Source: Actinomycetes bacterium
Lineage (GTDB): Bacteria > Actinomycetota > Acidimicrobiia > Acidimicrobiales > Microtrichaceae
Assembly: GCA_023437745.1 (NCBI GenBank)
Contig: JAEZFI010000001.1
Location: forward strand, 1-10,316
Length of the DNA: 10,316 bases
Direction of reading: 5' to 3'
Part shown: one piece after another, positions 1-6,311 of the stretch
Position numbering within the stretch: position 1 is the first letter of the stretch
Layout of the letters: the number at the start of each line of letters is the position of its first letter
Program-made: the position numbers and the translations under genes
Notes under the pieces: generated by a model
What the model was told of the DNA's origin: nothing
Seen by the model: the letters and a program-made list of their open reading frames with translations, nothing else
Databases searched by the model: none

Positions 1-1346
1 GGCGCGCCGCGCGCGCCGGGCAGCAGGTCGTGCTCGTCGAGGCGGCCGACCACCTGGGAGGGCTCGCCGCGAGCATCGAGGTGGCCGGCCAGCGCGTCGA
101 CATCGGCAGCCATCGGCTGCACCCCGAGTGCGACCCGCGCATCATGGCGGCCCTCACGGACCTGCTCGGAGACGAGCTGATCGCCCGCCCCCGCCACGGC
201 CGCATCCGGCTGGCGGACGTGTGGGTGCGCTTCCCGCTCCGCCCGCTCGACCTCGTGCGGCACGCCCCGCCACGGCTCGCCGCCGGGTTCGTGGCGGACC
301 TCGTGCGACGCCCGTGGCAGCGGCGACGCGACCCCGCCGACTTCGCCGAGGGCATCCGGTCGGCGCTCGGCCCCACCATGGCCGAGCAGTTCTACCTGCC
401 CTACGCACGCAAGCTCTTCGGCACCGACCCCCACGAGCTCGGCCCCGAGCTGGTGGCCCGCCGGGTGTCGGCGTCGTCGCCGGGCGCGCTGGTCCGCCGG
501 GTCCTGCGCGGGGCCGCAGGCGGCCAGCAGTTCTGGTATCCCAAGGGAGGCTTCGGCAGGATCACGGAGGTGCTCGCCGACGCCGCCGTCGAGTCGGGCG
601 CGGACCTCCGGCTCGGGCGCCGCCTCAGCCGGGTCGAGCCCGCGACCGACGGCGGGTCGGCAAGGGTCGAGGCGACGCTCGCCGACGGCAGCGTCGAGCA
701 GATCACGTGCCGGATGGTGTGGTCCACGATCCCGGCACCCGCCCTCGCCGCCGCGCTGGGGGGCCACCTCCCGGCCGCGACGCACGACGACGTCGCGGCG
801 ATCGGCTACCGCTCGGCGCTGATCGTGCACGCCGTCCTGGACCAGCGCCGCTTCACCGAGTTCGACGCCCACTACCTCCCCGGTCCCGACACGCCGCTGA
901 CCCGGATCTCGGAGCCGGCGCACTACCGGGGCGAGGCGGGCCTCGCCGACCGGACGGTGCTGTGCGCCGAGCTGCCCGGCAACCCGCAGGACCCGTGGTG
1001 GACCACCGACCCCGACGCAGCGGGCTCGTTCCTCGCCGAGGCCGTCGACCGCCTGGGGCTGGGCCGGGTGTCGGTCGTGCACAGCGAGGTCCGCGTCGTC
1101 CCGCACCTCTACCCCGTCTACCGCCGCGGCTCGCTGGACCGCGCCCGGTCGTTCGAGCAGGCCGTCGACGCCCTCGGGCCGGTCGTGCAGTTCGGGCGCC
1201 AGGCCCTGTTCGCCCACGACAACACCCACCACGGCCTCGAGTCGGCGTGGGCGGCGGCAGCGTCGCTCCGGGTGGACGGCACGTTCGACCGTGCGGCCTG
1301 GGCGGAGCGACGCGCCGGCTTCGACGCGCACGTCGTGGCCGACTGA
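1..1346 (+). CDS. FAD-dependent amine-oxidase/protoporphyrinogen-oxidase-like oxidoreductase, 5'-truncated by the window
   Basis: The reading frame is open from the first complete codon (position 3), so the true start and the N-terminal GxGxxG turn lie upstream of the window. The visible part begins at the end of the Rossmann fold: a hydrophobic strand VVLVE ends in an acidic residue (E at 39-41) of the kind that binds the FAD ribose, followed by a DHLGGLAAS stretch resembling the second glycine motif of this superfamily. Around 541-600 is the GGFGRITEVLADAA stretch, typical of proteins that choose an FAD-bound active-site face. The C-terminus (about 1195-1290, QALFAHDNTHHGLESAW) matches the C-terminal FAD-binding segment. 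Relatives in this superfamily include protoporphyrinogen oxidase, phytoene desaturase and UDP-galactopyranose mutase. Relatives often sit in polysaccharide clusters, which fits the glycosyltransferases nearby, but the substrate cannot be read. It could instead act on porphyrins or carotenoids. About 447 residues are visible. The GTG at position 30 is an internal codon, not the start. Confidence 0.85.
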   Translation, partial: RAARAGQQVVLVEAADHLGGLAASIEVAGQRVDIGSHRLHPECDPRIMAALTDLLGDELIARPRHGRIRLADVWVRFPLRPLDLVRHAPPRLAAGFVADLVRRPWQRRRDPADFAEGIRSALGPTMAEQFYLPYARKLFGTDPHELGPELVARRVSASSPGALVRRVLRGAAGGQQFWYPKGGFGRITEVLADAAVESGADLRLGRRLSRVEPATDGGSARVEATLADGSVEQITCRMVWSTIPAPALAAALGGHLPAATHDDVAAIGYRSALIVHAVLDQRRFTEFDAHYLPGPDTPLTRISEPAHYRGEAGLADRTVLCAELPGNPQDPWWTTDPDAAGSFLAEAVDRLGLGRVSVVHSEVRVVPHLYPVYRRGSLDRARSFEQAVDALGPVVQFGRQALFAHDNTHHGLESAWAAAASLRVDGTFDRAAWAERRAGFDAHVVAD

Positions 1347-1363
1347 TCGGTCCCCCCGACCGA
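1347..1363 (+). terminator. Stem-loop directly after the oxidoreductase stop codon
   Basis: A perfect 6-bp inverted repeat, TCGGTC (1347-1352) and GACCGA (1358-1363), encloses a CCCCC loop and begins at the first base after the TGA stop. No T-tract follows, so it is not a textbook intrinsic terminator; actinobacterial terminators often lack the T-run. Its position between the oxidoreductase and the efeO promoter supports a transcription break there. Confidence 0.45.
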
Positions 1364-1379
1364 CCCGTGTCGCCCGTGC

Positions 1380-1408
1380 TTGATGCCGGGTGTTAGGCCC
1401 GCTAAACA
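1380..1408 (+). promoter_or_regulatory. Predicted efeO promoter giving a leaderless transcript
   Basis: TTGATG at 1380-1385 resembles a -35 box (TTGACA). After a 17-base spacer, TAAACA at 1403-1408 resembles a -10 box, although it lacks the final T of TANNNT. Seven bases separate the -10 from the ATG at 1416, so transcription would start at or next to the A of the start codon. No Shine-Dalgarno sequence precedes this ATG, which agrees with leaderless translation. The TTG inside the -35 box can also be read as an upstream start codon, but the signal peptide begins at 1416. Confidence 0.5.
1389..1408 (+). promoter_or_regulatory. Candidate iron-responsive operator of efeO (shared GGTGTTAGGC element)
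   Basis: GGTGTTAGGC at 1389-1398 recurs exactly at 6261-6270 before the ferric ABC operon. Here it forms the left part of an imperfect palindrome, TGTTAGGCCCGCTAAACA (1391-1408), whose outer arms TGTT/AACA pair perfectly and which contains TTAG and CTAA five bases apart. It lies between the proposed -35 and -10 and overlaps the -10, a position where a bound protein would block RNA polymerase. DtxR/IdeR iron repressors recognise TTAGG/CCTAA-rich palindromes, but this site matches the 19-base IdeR consensus only partly (about 11 positions). Assigning it to that family is inference. Confidence 0.4.
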
Positions 1409-1415
1409 CGCGGGC

Positions 1416-2366
1416 ATGAACACGCGCCACGCTCGACTCGCCGTCAGCCTCAGCCTCGTCCTCGCGCTCGGCGCCGGTGTCGCCTCCTGCGGGAACGACG
1501 ACGGCGCCGACGTCCGCGAGACCGGCTCCTCGGACAGCGCGTCGGGCTCCGGCTCGGCCAGCGGGTCGGGCAGCGGCTCCGGCACCGGCATCTCCACCGA
1601 CGACGTGAAGGGCTCCGGGATGGACAACCCACTCGTCGCCGAGGCGGTCGCCCAGTACACGCAGTACGTCCGCCAGCAGGGCGACCTGATCGTCACGGAG
1701 GCCAAGGTGCTCACCGACGCCGTCCGGGCGGGCGACCTCGAAGGCGCCAAGGCCGCATACGCCCCGTCACGGCAGGCCTGGGAGCGGATCGAGCCGATCG
1801 CCGGGCTCGTCGAGGAGATCGACGGCAAGGTCGATGCCCGCGTCGACGACTTCGAGGACGAGGCCGACCCGGCGTTCACCGGCTGGCACCGCATCGAGCA
1901 CCTCCTCTTCTCCGCCGGTGACGTGGCGGCGGCGGTGCCCTTCGCCGACCAACTCGACACCGACCTCGCCACCCTCCAGACCGAGCTCGCGACGCTCGAG
2001 ATCCCGCCGGTCGTCATCGCCACCGGCGCGGCCGAGCTCATCGAGGAGGTCTCGGGCGGCAAGATCACCGGCGAGGAGGACCGCTACTCGCACACGGACC
2101 TGTGGGACTTCGCCGCCAACGTCGAAGGCTCCCGAGCCGCCTACGAGACCCTCCGCCCGGCGCTGGCCGAGAAGGACGCCGACGCCGCGGGCTCGATCGA
2201 CGAGGCGTTCGACGCCATCGAGGCCTCGCTCGAGACGTACCGCGACGGCGAGGGCTGGCAGCTCTTCTCGGCGCTGACCCCCGAGGACACCACCACGATG
2301 AAGACGCAGCTCGCCGACCTCTCCGAGCAGCTCTCCAACGTGGCCGGGACCATCGGCTTGTCGTGA
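1416..2366 (+). CDS. efeO: EfeO/EfeM-type iron-binding lipoprotein (peptidase M75 / imelysin-like domain)
   Basis: This is an extracytoplasmic iron-binding component of an Efe-type uptake system, 316 aa from the ATG at 1416. Upstream TTG or ATG codons in frame (from 1380) would add residues before the signal peptide and lie in the promoter. Residues 1-25 form a lipoprotein signal peptide with the lipobox VASC (C25). A low-complexity Ser/Gly linker follows (about 36-68). The remaining ~245 residues are helical M75 domain carrying the family metal motif GWHRIE (H158xxE161). E. coli EfeO has an N-terminal cupredoxin domain; here the flexible linker stands in its place, so the protein resembles the shorter EfeM type. 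The product is expected to be anchored to the outer face of the membrane. Its TGA overlaps the efeB GTG, implying translational coupling. No EfeU permease lies next to it. The family call is firm; the symbol efeO versus efeM is a matter of nomenclature. Confidence 0.9.
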   Translation: MNTRHARLAVSLSLVLALGAGVASCGNDDGADVRETGSSDSASGSGSASGSGSGSGTGISTDDVKGSGMDNPLVAEAVAQYTQYVRQQGDLIVTEAKVLTDAVRAGDLEGAKAAYAPSRQAWERIEPIAGLVEEIDGKVDARVDDFEDEADPAFTGWHRIEHLLFSAGDVAAAVPFADQLDTDLATLQTELATLEIPPVVIATGAAELIEEVSGGKITGEEDRYSHTDLWDFAANVEGSRAAYETLRPALAEKDADAAGSIDEAFDAIEASLETYRDGEGWQLFSALTPEDTTTMKTQLADLSEQLSNVAGTIGLS

Positions 2367-3637
2367 CCACGAGGAGCTCAGATCGCGGGCGGGTCTCGCG
2401 TCGAGGGTTCCTCGGTGCCGCGGTCGCCACGGGCGCCGGGGCCGCCACCGTCGCAGCGACGGGGTGCAGCGCCGACATGCTCGACGCGGGTGCCAGCGAG
2501 GGGCCGGTGGACCTCCACCGCGCGACCCGGTACCTCGCCTTCCGCGGCCGGCACCAGATCGGTGTGACCGATCCCACCGGAGGGGCCGGACTGCAGGCGG
2601 CGTTCGTCCTGACCGCACGCGACCGGGACCAGCTGCGGGAGACCTTCGCCGCGATCTCCGACGAGGCCGAACGGCTGATGACGGGCACGCCCTACCCCGA
2701 GAAGGACCCGTCGTTACCGCCCGTGCACACCGGCACGGTCGGGAACCCGGCCCCGCCGGCGCACCTCTCCGTCGTCGTCTCCGTCGGCGCGTCGCTGTTC
2801 GACGACCGCTACGGCCTCGCCGACCGCCGGCCACGCGAGCTGGAGCGCATGGGCTTCCTCGCCAACGACCGCCTGGACCCCGCCCGCACCCACGGTGACC
2901 TGCTGCTGACGATCTCGAGCACGCACGAGGACCTCAACATCTTCGCCCTCCGCCAGATCATGCGGCGGACCCGCAGCACGCTCGCCCTCCACTGGATGCT
3001 GTCGGGCTACAACCGGCGCACCGAGGCCGAGGAGGGGGAGGCCGGCGTGCGCAACCTCATGGGCTTCGTCGACGGCACGGCGAACCTCCGCACCGACGAC
3101 CCCGCCGCGATGGACCGCTACGTGTGGGTCGCCGAGGACGACGACGAGCCCGCCTGGGCTGCGGGCGGCACCTACCAGGTGGTTCGCACCACGCGGATGT
3201 TCGTGGAGTTCTGGGACCGGGTGCGCCTGCTCGAGCAGGAGGCGCTCATCGGTCGCTCCAAGGCCACGGGTGCACCGCTCGACGGGACCGCGGAGACCGA
3301 CGAGCCGGACTTCGCCGCCGACCCCGACGGCGCCATCACCCCGCTCGACAGCCACATCCGCCTCGCCAACCCCCGGCTGCCCGGCACCGAGGACCAGAAG
3401 ATCCTCCGCAAGGGCTTCTCCTACTCCCGGGGGTTCGACGGCGACGGGCAGCTCGACCAGGGCCTCAACTTCGTCAGCTACCAGCGCTCCATCGAGCGGC
3501 AGTTCACCCCGATCATCGAGCGCCTCGCGGGCGAGCCGCTCGAGGAGTACCTGGAACCGCAGGGCGGCGGCTTCTTCTTCGTCCTCCCCGGCGTCACCGA
3601 GGGCGAGGGCCACCTCGGCGAAGCCCTCCTCGCCTGA
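2363..3637 (+). CDS. efeB: EfeB: Tat-exported DyP-type haem peroxidase (deferrochelatase/peroxidase)
   Basis: The open frame begins earlier (about 2102), but the GTG at 2363, overlapping the efeO stop as GTGA, places a twin-arginine signal at the N-terminus: SRRGFLG at residues 12-18, then a hydrophobic stretch. ATGC ending at C35 could be a lipobox, but its -3 residue is Ala, so lipidation is uncertain. The protein is 424 aa, close to the 423 aa of E. coli EfeB. DyP hallmarks are the GFVDG motif (234-238, catalytic D237), the proximal haem ligand H331 in DSHIRLANPR, and a distal Arg (R349) in ILRKGFSYSRG. The C-terminus has GGGFFFVLPGV, typical of the EfeB subfamily. EfeB-type enzymes oxidise Fe(II) or release iron from haem, depending on the study, using peroxide outside the membrane. 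Pairing with EfeO supports an iron role. All catalytic residues are present. Confidence 0.95.
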   Translation: MTTRSSDRGRVSRRGFLGAAVATGAGAATVAATGCSADMLDAGASEGPVDLHRATRYLAFRGRHQIGVTDPTGGAGLQAAFVLTARDRDQLRETFAAISDEAERLMTGTPYPEKDPSLPPVHTGTVGNPAPPAHLSVVVSVGASLFDDRYGLADRRPRELERMGFLANDRLDPARTHGDLLLTISSTHEDLNIFALRQIMRRTRSTLALHWMLSGYNRRTEAEEGEAGVRNLMGFVDGTANLRTDDPAAMDRYVWVAEDDDEPAWAAGGTYQVVRTTRMFVEFWDRVRLLEQEALIGRSKATGAPLDGTAETDEPDFAADPDGAITPLDSHIRLANPRLPGTEDQKILRKGFSYSRGFDGDGQLDQGLNFVSYQRSIERQFTPIIERLAGEPLEEYLEPQGGGFFFVLPGVTEGEGHLGEALLA

Positions 3638-3654
3638 CGTCCCGCCGCCGTCAG
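3634..3654. terminator. Short hairpin spanning the convergent stop codons of efeB and the SDR gene
   Basis: CTGACG (3634-3639) and CGTCAG (3649-3654) form a perfect 6-bp inverted repeat with a 9-base loop. The efeB TGA (3635-3637) and the SDR stop (complement of 3651-3653) lie in opposite arms, and only 13 bases separate the two genes. It could act as a two-way terminator, but no T-tract is present and part of the symmetry comes from two TGA stops facing each other. Confidence 0.3.
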
Positions 3655-4511
3655 CGGCCCACGCGGCGGAGGACCAGGCCGAGCAGACCATCGGCCACCC
3701 GGGTGGGCAGCCACTCGAGCGCCACGCGCGACGGCCCGGGCTTCACCGAGTACGCCGCCCGGGGTCGCGCCACGGTGAGGGCTCGATGGACCACCTCGGC
3801 GAGCAGCGCCGGCTCGGACGCCGAGTCCTCCTCCTTGGCGGCCAGCGCGCCGACACCTCGGATCACCGGCCCGAACCGCTCGGACCCGGCGGCGGCCGCG
3901 TCGAACCGATCGCCCACCGAGGCGGTCATGGCGGTGCGGAACGGGCCGGGCTGCACCTTCACCACGCGCACCCCGAGCAGGGCGAGCTCACGACGCAGGG
4001 AGTCGGAGTATGCCTCGATGGCGTGCTTGCTCATCGCGTAGGCACCGTTGAACGGTCCACCCGACTGCCAGCCCGTCTCCGAGCTGATGTTCACCACGCG
4101 ACCCCGACGGTCCACGATCATCGGCACCACCGCCCGGTTCACCCGGTAGGTGCCGAGGACGTTGACGTCGAGGACCCGCCGGACGGTCTCGACCGGCAGC
4201 TCGGCCACCGAGCCGATCTCGAGGATGCCCGCGAAGTTGACGACGGCGTCGAGGCCGCCGAGGCCGGCGATCGCCCCGGCTGCCTCCTGGACGGAGTCCT
4301 CGTCGGCGACGTCCAGCGCCACCGGCACCACGTGGGGATGGGCGCCGATCGCCTCGAGGCCAGGACCGGGCAGGTCGGCGGCGACGACGATCCACCCGCG
4401 GTCCTTGAGGTGGCGCGCCGTCGCACCCCCGAGGCCACCGCCGGCGCCGGTGACGAGGACGGTGCGCCGGTGCTCGAAATCGGGTGTCGTGCGTCGGGAG
4501 GTGCGGGTCAC
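3651..4511 (-). CDS. Classical SDR-family NAD(P)-dependent dehydrogenase
   Basis: This is a 286-aa short-chain dehydrogenase/reductase with every classical motif, numbered from the GTG at 4511: TGAGGGLG (21-28) for dinucleotide binding, D46 at the end of the second strand (suggesting NAD(H) preference), NFAG (92-95, a variant of NNAG), N117, the Ser at 143/144 in NISS, and Y158xxxK162. The segment after YxxxK (EAYSDSLRRELALLGVRVVKVQPGP) resembles the retinol/hydroxysteroid dehydrogenase branch, but the substrate is unknown. An ATG-type start at 4574 would add 21 residues overlapping the upstream gene's 3' end, with no domain support. GTG 4511 sits six bases after a TACGCT -10-like hexamer and 22 bases after the stop of the flippase-GT2 gene, so it may be read from its own promoter, from the upstream one, or both. 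Confidence 0.9.
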   Translation of the reverse strand: MTRTSRRTTPDFEHRRTVLVTGAGGGLGGATARHLKDRGWIVVAADLPGPGLEAIGAHPHVVPVALDVADEDSVQEAAGAIAGLGGLDAVVNFAGILEIGSVAELPVETVRRVLDVNVLGTYRVNRAVVPMIVDRRGRVVNISSETGWQSGGPFNGAYAMSKHAIEAYSDSLRRELALLGVRVVKVQPGPFRTAMTASVGDRFDAAAAGSERFGPVIRGVGALAAKEEDSASEPALLAEVVHRALTVARPRAAYSVKPGPSRVALEWLPTRVADGLLGLVLRRVGR

Positions 4512-4517
4512 CGCAGG

Positions 4518-4523
4518 AGCGTA
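4518..4523 (-). promoter_or_regulatory. Possible -10 element for the SDR gene
   Basis: On the minus strand, TACGCT (TANNNT pattern) ends six bases before the GTG at 4511, as expected for a leaderless transcript. No Shine-Dalgarno sequence is visible. I could not find a convincing -35 box 16-19 bases upstream, so the call is weak and rests on spacing. Confidence 0.3.
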
Positions 4524-4533
4524 GGAGCGGAGG

Positions 4534-6231
4534 TCACTCGGCTCCCAGGGCTGCGCTCGACTCCACCGGATCACCCCTCGTGCCGAGCGGGCCGGAGGCC
4601 GTCACGTCCACGACCGCACCCGATCCGAGCAGCGCGAGCGTCGCGGGCACGACCTGGCGGAGGTACCGACCCAGCTTCACGAACGATCGGCCCCCGTCGC
4701 GGAAGCGGTAGTGGATGGGCACCTCGGCGTAGGTGAAGCCTCGCTGGACCAGCTCGACGGTGAGGACCTGCGCGTAGTTGTAGTCGTGGGCGATCCGGGC
4801 CTCCGCCGCCGCTCGCGCCGACAGCGCCCGGAACCCGCTCTGCCCGTCGGTCACGGGCAGGCGGCACATCCAACGCACCCAACGGGTCAGCACCACGTTG
4901 CCGATCCGGCGTTGCGGAAGCATCCGGTCGATGCGGCCGGCGAAGCGCGACCCGACGACGTAGTCGGCTGCGCCGTCGAGGATCGGCCTCACCACCGCTT
5001 CGAGCTCTGCGGGGTCGTACTCGCCGTCGGCGTCACAGAAGGCGACGACCGCGGCGCCGCGCTCGACGGCGACCGCCAGCCCCGTGCGGACGGCAGCACC
5101 CAGCCCCCGACCGGAGCCGTGCCGCACCACCTCGGCCCCGGACGCCCGCGCCTCGAGGATCGTCGAGTCGCTCGACCCGTCGTCGACCACGATGCACCGA
5201 GTCGGGCGGCCGGCCACCTCCGACGGCAGGCGCTCGATCACCCCGCCCACACGCCCGGCCTCGTTGCGCGCCGGGAGGACGAGCACGACCGGCCCGTCAC
5301 CCACCGGCGCTGGTTGCCGGGCGGGGATGGCCGACGGCACCCGGAGCGGGCCGAGCAGCGAGGGCGCCGGCCAGCAGGCCGCGGGGAGCATCCCGACCAG
5401 CGACCAGGCGGTCTTGACCGCGTGCGCGGCGACCGCCACCGCGAGCGCCGGTCCGGGCGACACGCCGGTGGCGACGAGCGCCGCGGTGGCCGCGGCCTCG
5501 TAGGTGCCGATGCCGCCGGGCGCCACCGCCACGATCTGGGCGCTCACGGCGGCGACGGTGACGAGGAGCGCCTCGGTGTACCCGAGCTCGACCCCGGCCC
5601 ACGTCGCAACCTTCCACACCACGACGGCCTCGAGGCACCACGCCAGCAGCGACCCCACGGCCACTGCGGGACCCGGCAGGCGGAGCTCGACCTCGCGGGT
5701 CGAGCGGATGCGGGCCAGCCACACCACGCCGGTGAGCACGGCGGCCACCATGCCGGCCACCACGAACCATCCCCACGCACCCACGAGGCCGACGAAGATC
5801 CCGGGGCCGATCACCAGGCCGATGACGACCATCGACAGCAGGTCCGCCGCTCGCAGGGTCAGCGTCGAGGCGAGCGCCACGTCCACCGGCACGCCGGCGC
5901 GCCGGCTGACGCTGAGCGGCCTGGCCCCCTCGCCCAGCCGGAAGGGCAGCAGGTGGTTGGCGCCGAAGGACAGCCCGATCGCGGCCAGCGCGTGCCCGGT
6001 GCTCAGCGACGGCACCGTCCGGTGCCAGAGCCAGGCGCGAACGGCGAAGGCGGCGAACAGCCCCAGCCCGACCGCAGCCAGCCCGACCGGGTCGTCCAGC
6101 GCACCGTCCCACGCCGCCCGGAGGTGGCCGACCTCGACGCTGCGGGCGATGACGACCACCGCCACCACGAGGGCGCCGAGGCCAAGGGTCCACAGGAGCG
6201 CGGGGCGCCGCCGGAGACGTGAGGTGAGCAC
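4534..6231 (-). CDS. Fusion of a UPF0104/AglD-type flippase-like membrane domain with a family-2 glycosyltransferase
   Basis: A 565-aa protein starting at GTG 6231. Residues about 10-290 contain several membrane segments and the two signatures of the UPF0104 / lysylphosphatidylglycerol-synthase-TM family: PFRLGE (96-101) and PGGIGTYE (238-245). Residues 314-535 are a GT-A fold, GT2 family: LPARNEAG (319-326), VVDDGSSD (348-355), the metal-binding CDADGEYDP (399-407), and DGQSGFR (462-468), resembling dolichol/polyprenyl-phosphate sugar synthases. VPIHYRFRDGGRSFVKLGRYL (from 504) is characteristic of that branch. The likely reaction is transfer of a sugar from a nucleotide donor to a polyprenyl phosphate on the cytoplasmic face, with the membrane domain possibly helping to anchor or flip the product. 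AglD of haloarchaea joins similar parts in the opposite order (GT first). No Shine-Dalgarno is seen; the upstream 80 bases are shared with fbpA. Sugar and acceptor are unknown. Confidence 0.88.
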   Translation of the reverse strand: MLTSRLRRRPALLWTLGLGALVVAVVVIARSVEVGHLRAAWDGALDDPVGLAAVGLGLFAAFAVRAWLWHRTVPSLSTGHALAAIGLSFGANHLLPFRLGEGARPLSVSRRAGVPVDVALASTLTLRAADLLSMVVIGLVIGPGIFVGLVGAWGWFVVAGMVAAVLTGVVWLARIRSTREVELRLPGPAVAVGSLLAWCLEAVVVWKVATWAGVELGYTEALLVTVAAVSAQIVAVAPGGIGTYEAAATAALVATGVSPGPALAVAVAAHAVKTAWSLVGMLPAACWPAPSLLGPLRVPSAIPARQPAPVGDGPVVLVLPARNEAGRVGGVIERLPSEVAGRPTRCIVVDDGSSDSTILEARASGAEVVRHGSGRGLGAAVRTGLAVAVERGAAVVAFCDADGEYDPAELEAVVRPILDGAADYVVGSRFAGRIDRMLPQRRIGNVVLTRWVRWMCRLPVTDGQSGFRALSARAAAEARIAHDYNYAQVLTVELVQRGFTYAEVPIHYRFRDGGRSFVKLGRYLRQVVPATLALLGSGAVVDVTASGPLGTRGDPVESSAALGAE

Positions 6232-6260
6232 GAGAGCATCGTGCCACAGCGCCGGTGCTC

Positions 6261-6282
6261 GGTGTTAGGCGACCTTTACCGA
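6261..6282 (+). promoter_or_regulatory. Candidate iron-responsive operator of fbpA (second copy of GGTGTTAGGC)
   Basis: GGTGTTAGGC at 6261-6270 is identical to 1389-1398. Starting at 6264, TTAGGCGACCTTTACCGAT matches about 13 of 19 positions of the degenerate DtxR/IdeR pattern TWAGGTWAGSCTWACCTWA, better than the efeO copy, and contains AGG/CCT arms three bases apart. It overlaps the proposed -35 box. Operator function is inferred from recurrence and from the iron-related genes behind both copies. Confidence 0.42.
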
Positions 6283-6304
6283 TGACGACTGGCAACGGTA
6301 GCGT
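6275..6304 (+). promoter_or_regulatory. Predicted fbpA promoter giving a leaderless transcript
   Basis: TAGCGT at 6299-6304 fits TANNNT exactly and ends seven bases before the ATG at 6312, the same -10-to-start distance as for efeO. TTTACC at 6275-6280 could be the -35 box, with an 18-base spacer. This geometry decides the start: ATG 6312 rather than the in-frame GTG 6255 or ATG 6282, which lie in the operator/promoter and would put extra residues before the lipoprotein signal peptide. Confidence 0.55.
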
Positions 6305-6311
6305 CCGCTAC

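Larger units (their letters stand above)
6232..6311. promoter_or_regulatory. Divergent intergenic region between the flippase-GT2 gene and fbpA
   Basis: Eighty bases separate the two start codons. The fbpA promoter and the shared GGTGTTAGGC element lie on the plus side. For the minus-strand gene only a weak hexamer, CACGAT (complement of 6238-6243), sits at the leaderless distance from GTG 6231. The shared element is 30-39 bases from that GTG, so a protein bound there could affect both directions. Confidence 0.5.

Noticed and set aside
1389..1408. A canonical IdeR/DtxR box
   Set aside because: The match to the 19-base consensus is only partial, so I list it as a candidate operator of unknown regulator, not as an IdeR site.
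1530..1600. Tandem-like GGCTCC/GGGTCG DNA repeats
   Set aside because: They encode the Ser/Gly linker of the lipoprotein in frame, so a coding explanation suffices; not a microsatellite or CRISPR-like array.
1118..2068. A minus-strand open frame opposite efeO, Ser-rich with Pro/Glu repeats
   Set aside because: It is the antisense reading of the efeO coding region; its repeats come from the Ser/Gly linker.
2714..3691. A 325-residue minus-strand open frame opposite efeB
   Set aside because: It is a mirror of the EfeB coding frame with repetitive Val/Gly/Glu/Ala composition and no recognisable motif.
4512..4574. The longer SDR start at 4574
   Set aside because: The extra 21 residues overlap the 3' end of the upstream gene and show no family similarity; GTG 4511 has a -10-like hexamer at the leaderless distance.
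4711..6222. A 503-residue plus-strand open frame opposite the flippase-GT2 gene
   Set aside because: Its composition is rich in His, Gly, Arg and Asp without domains, and it lies wholly antisense to a gene with clear family motifs. Long shadow frames are expected at this GC content.
6255..6311. Longer fbpA starts at GTG 6255 or ATG 6282
   Set aside because: They would place the promoter and operator inside the coding region and add up to 19 residues ahead of the lipoprotein signal peptide.
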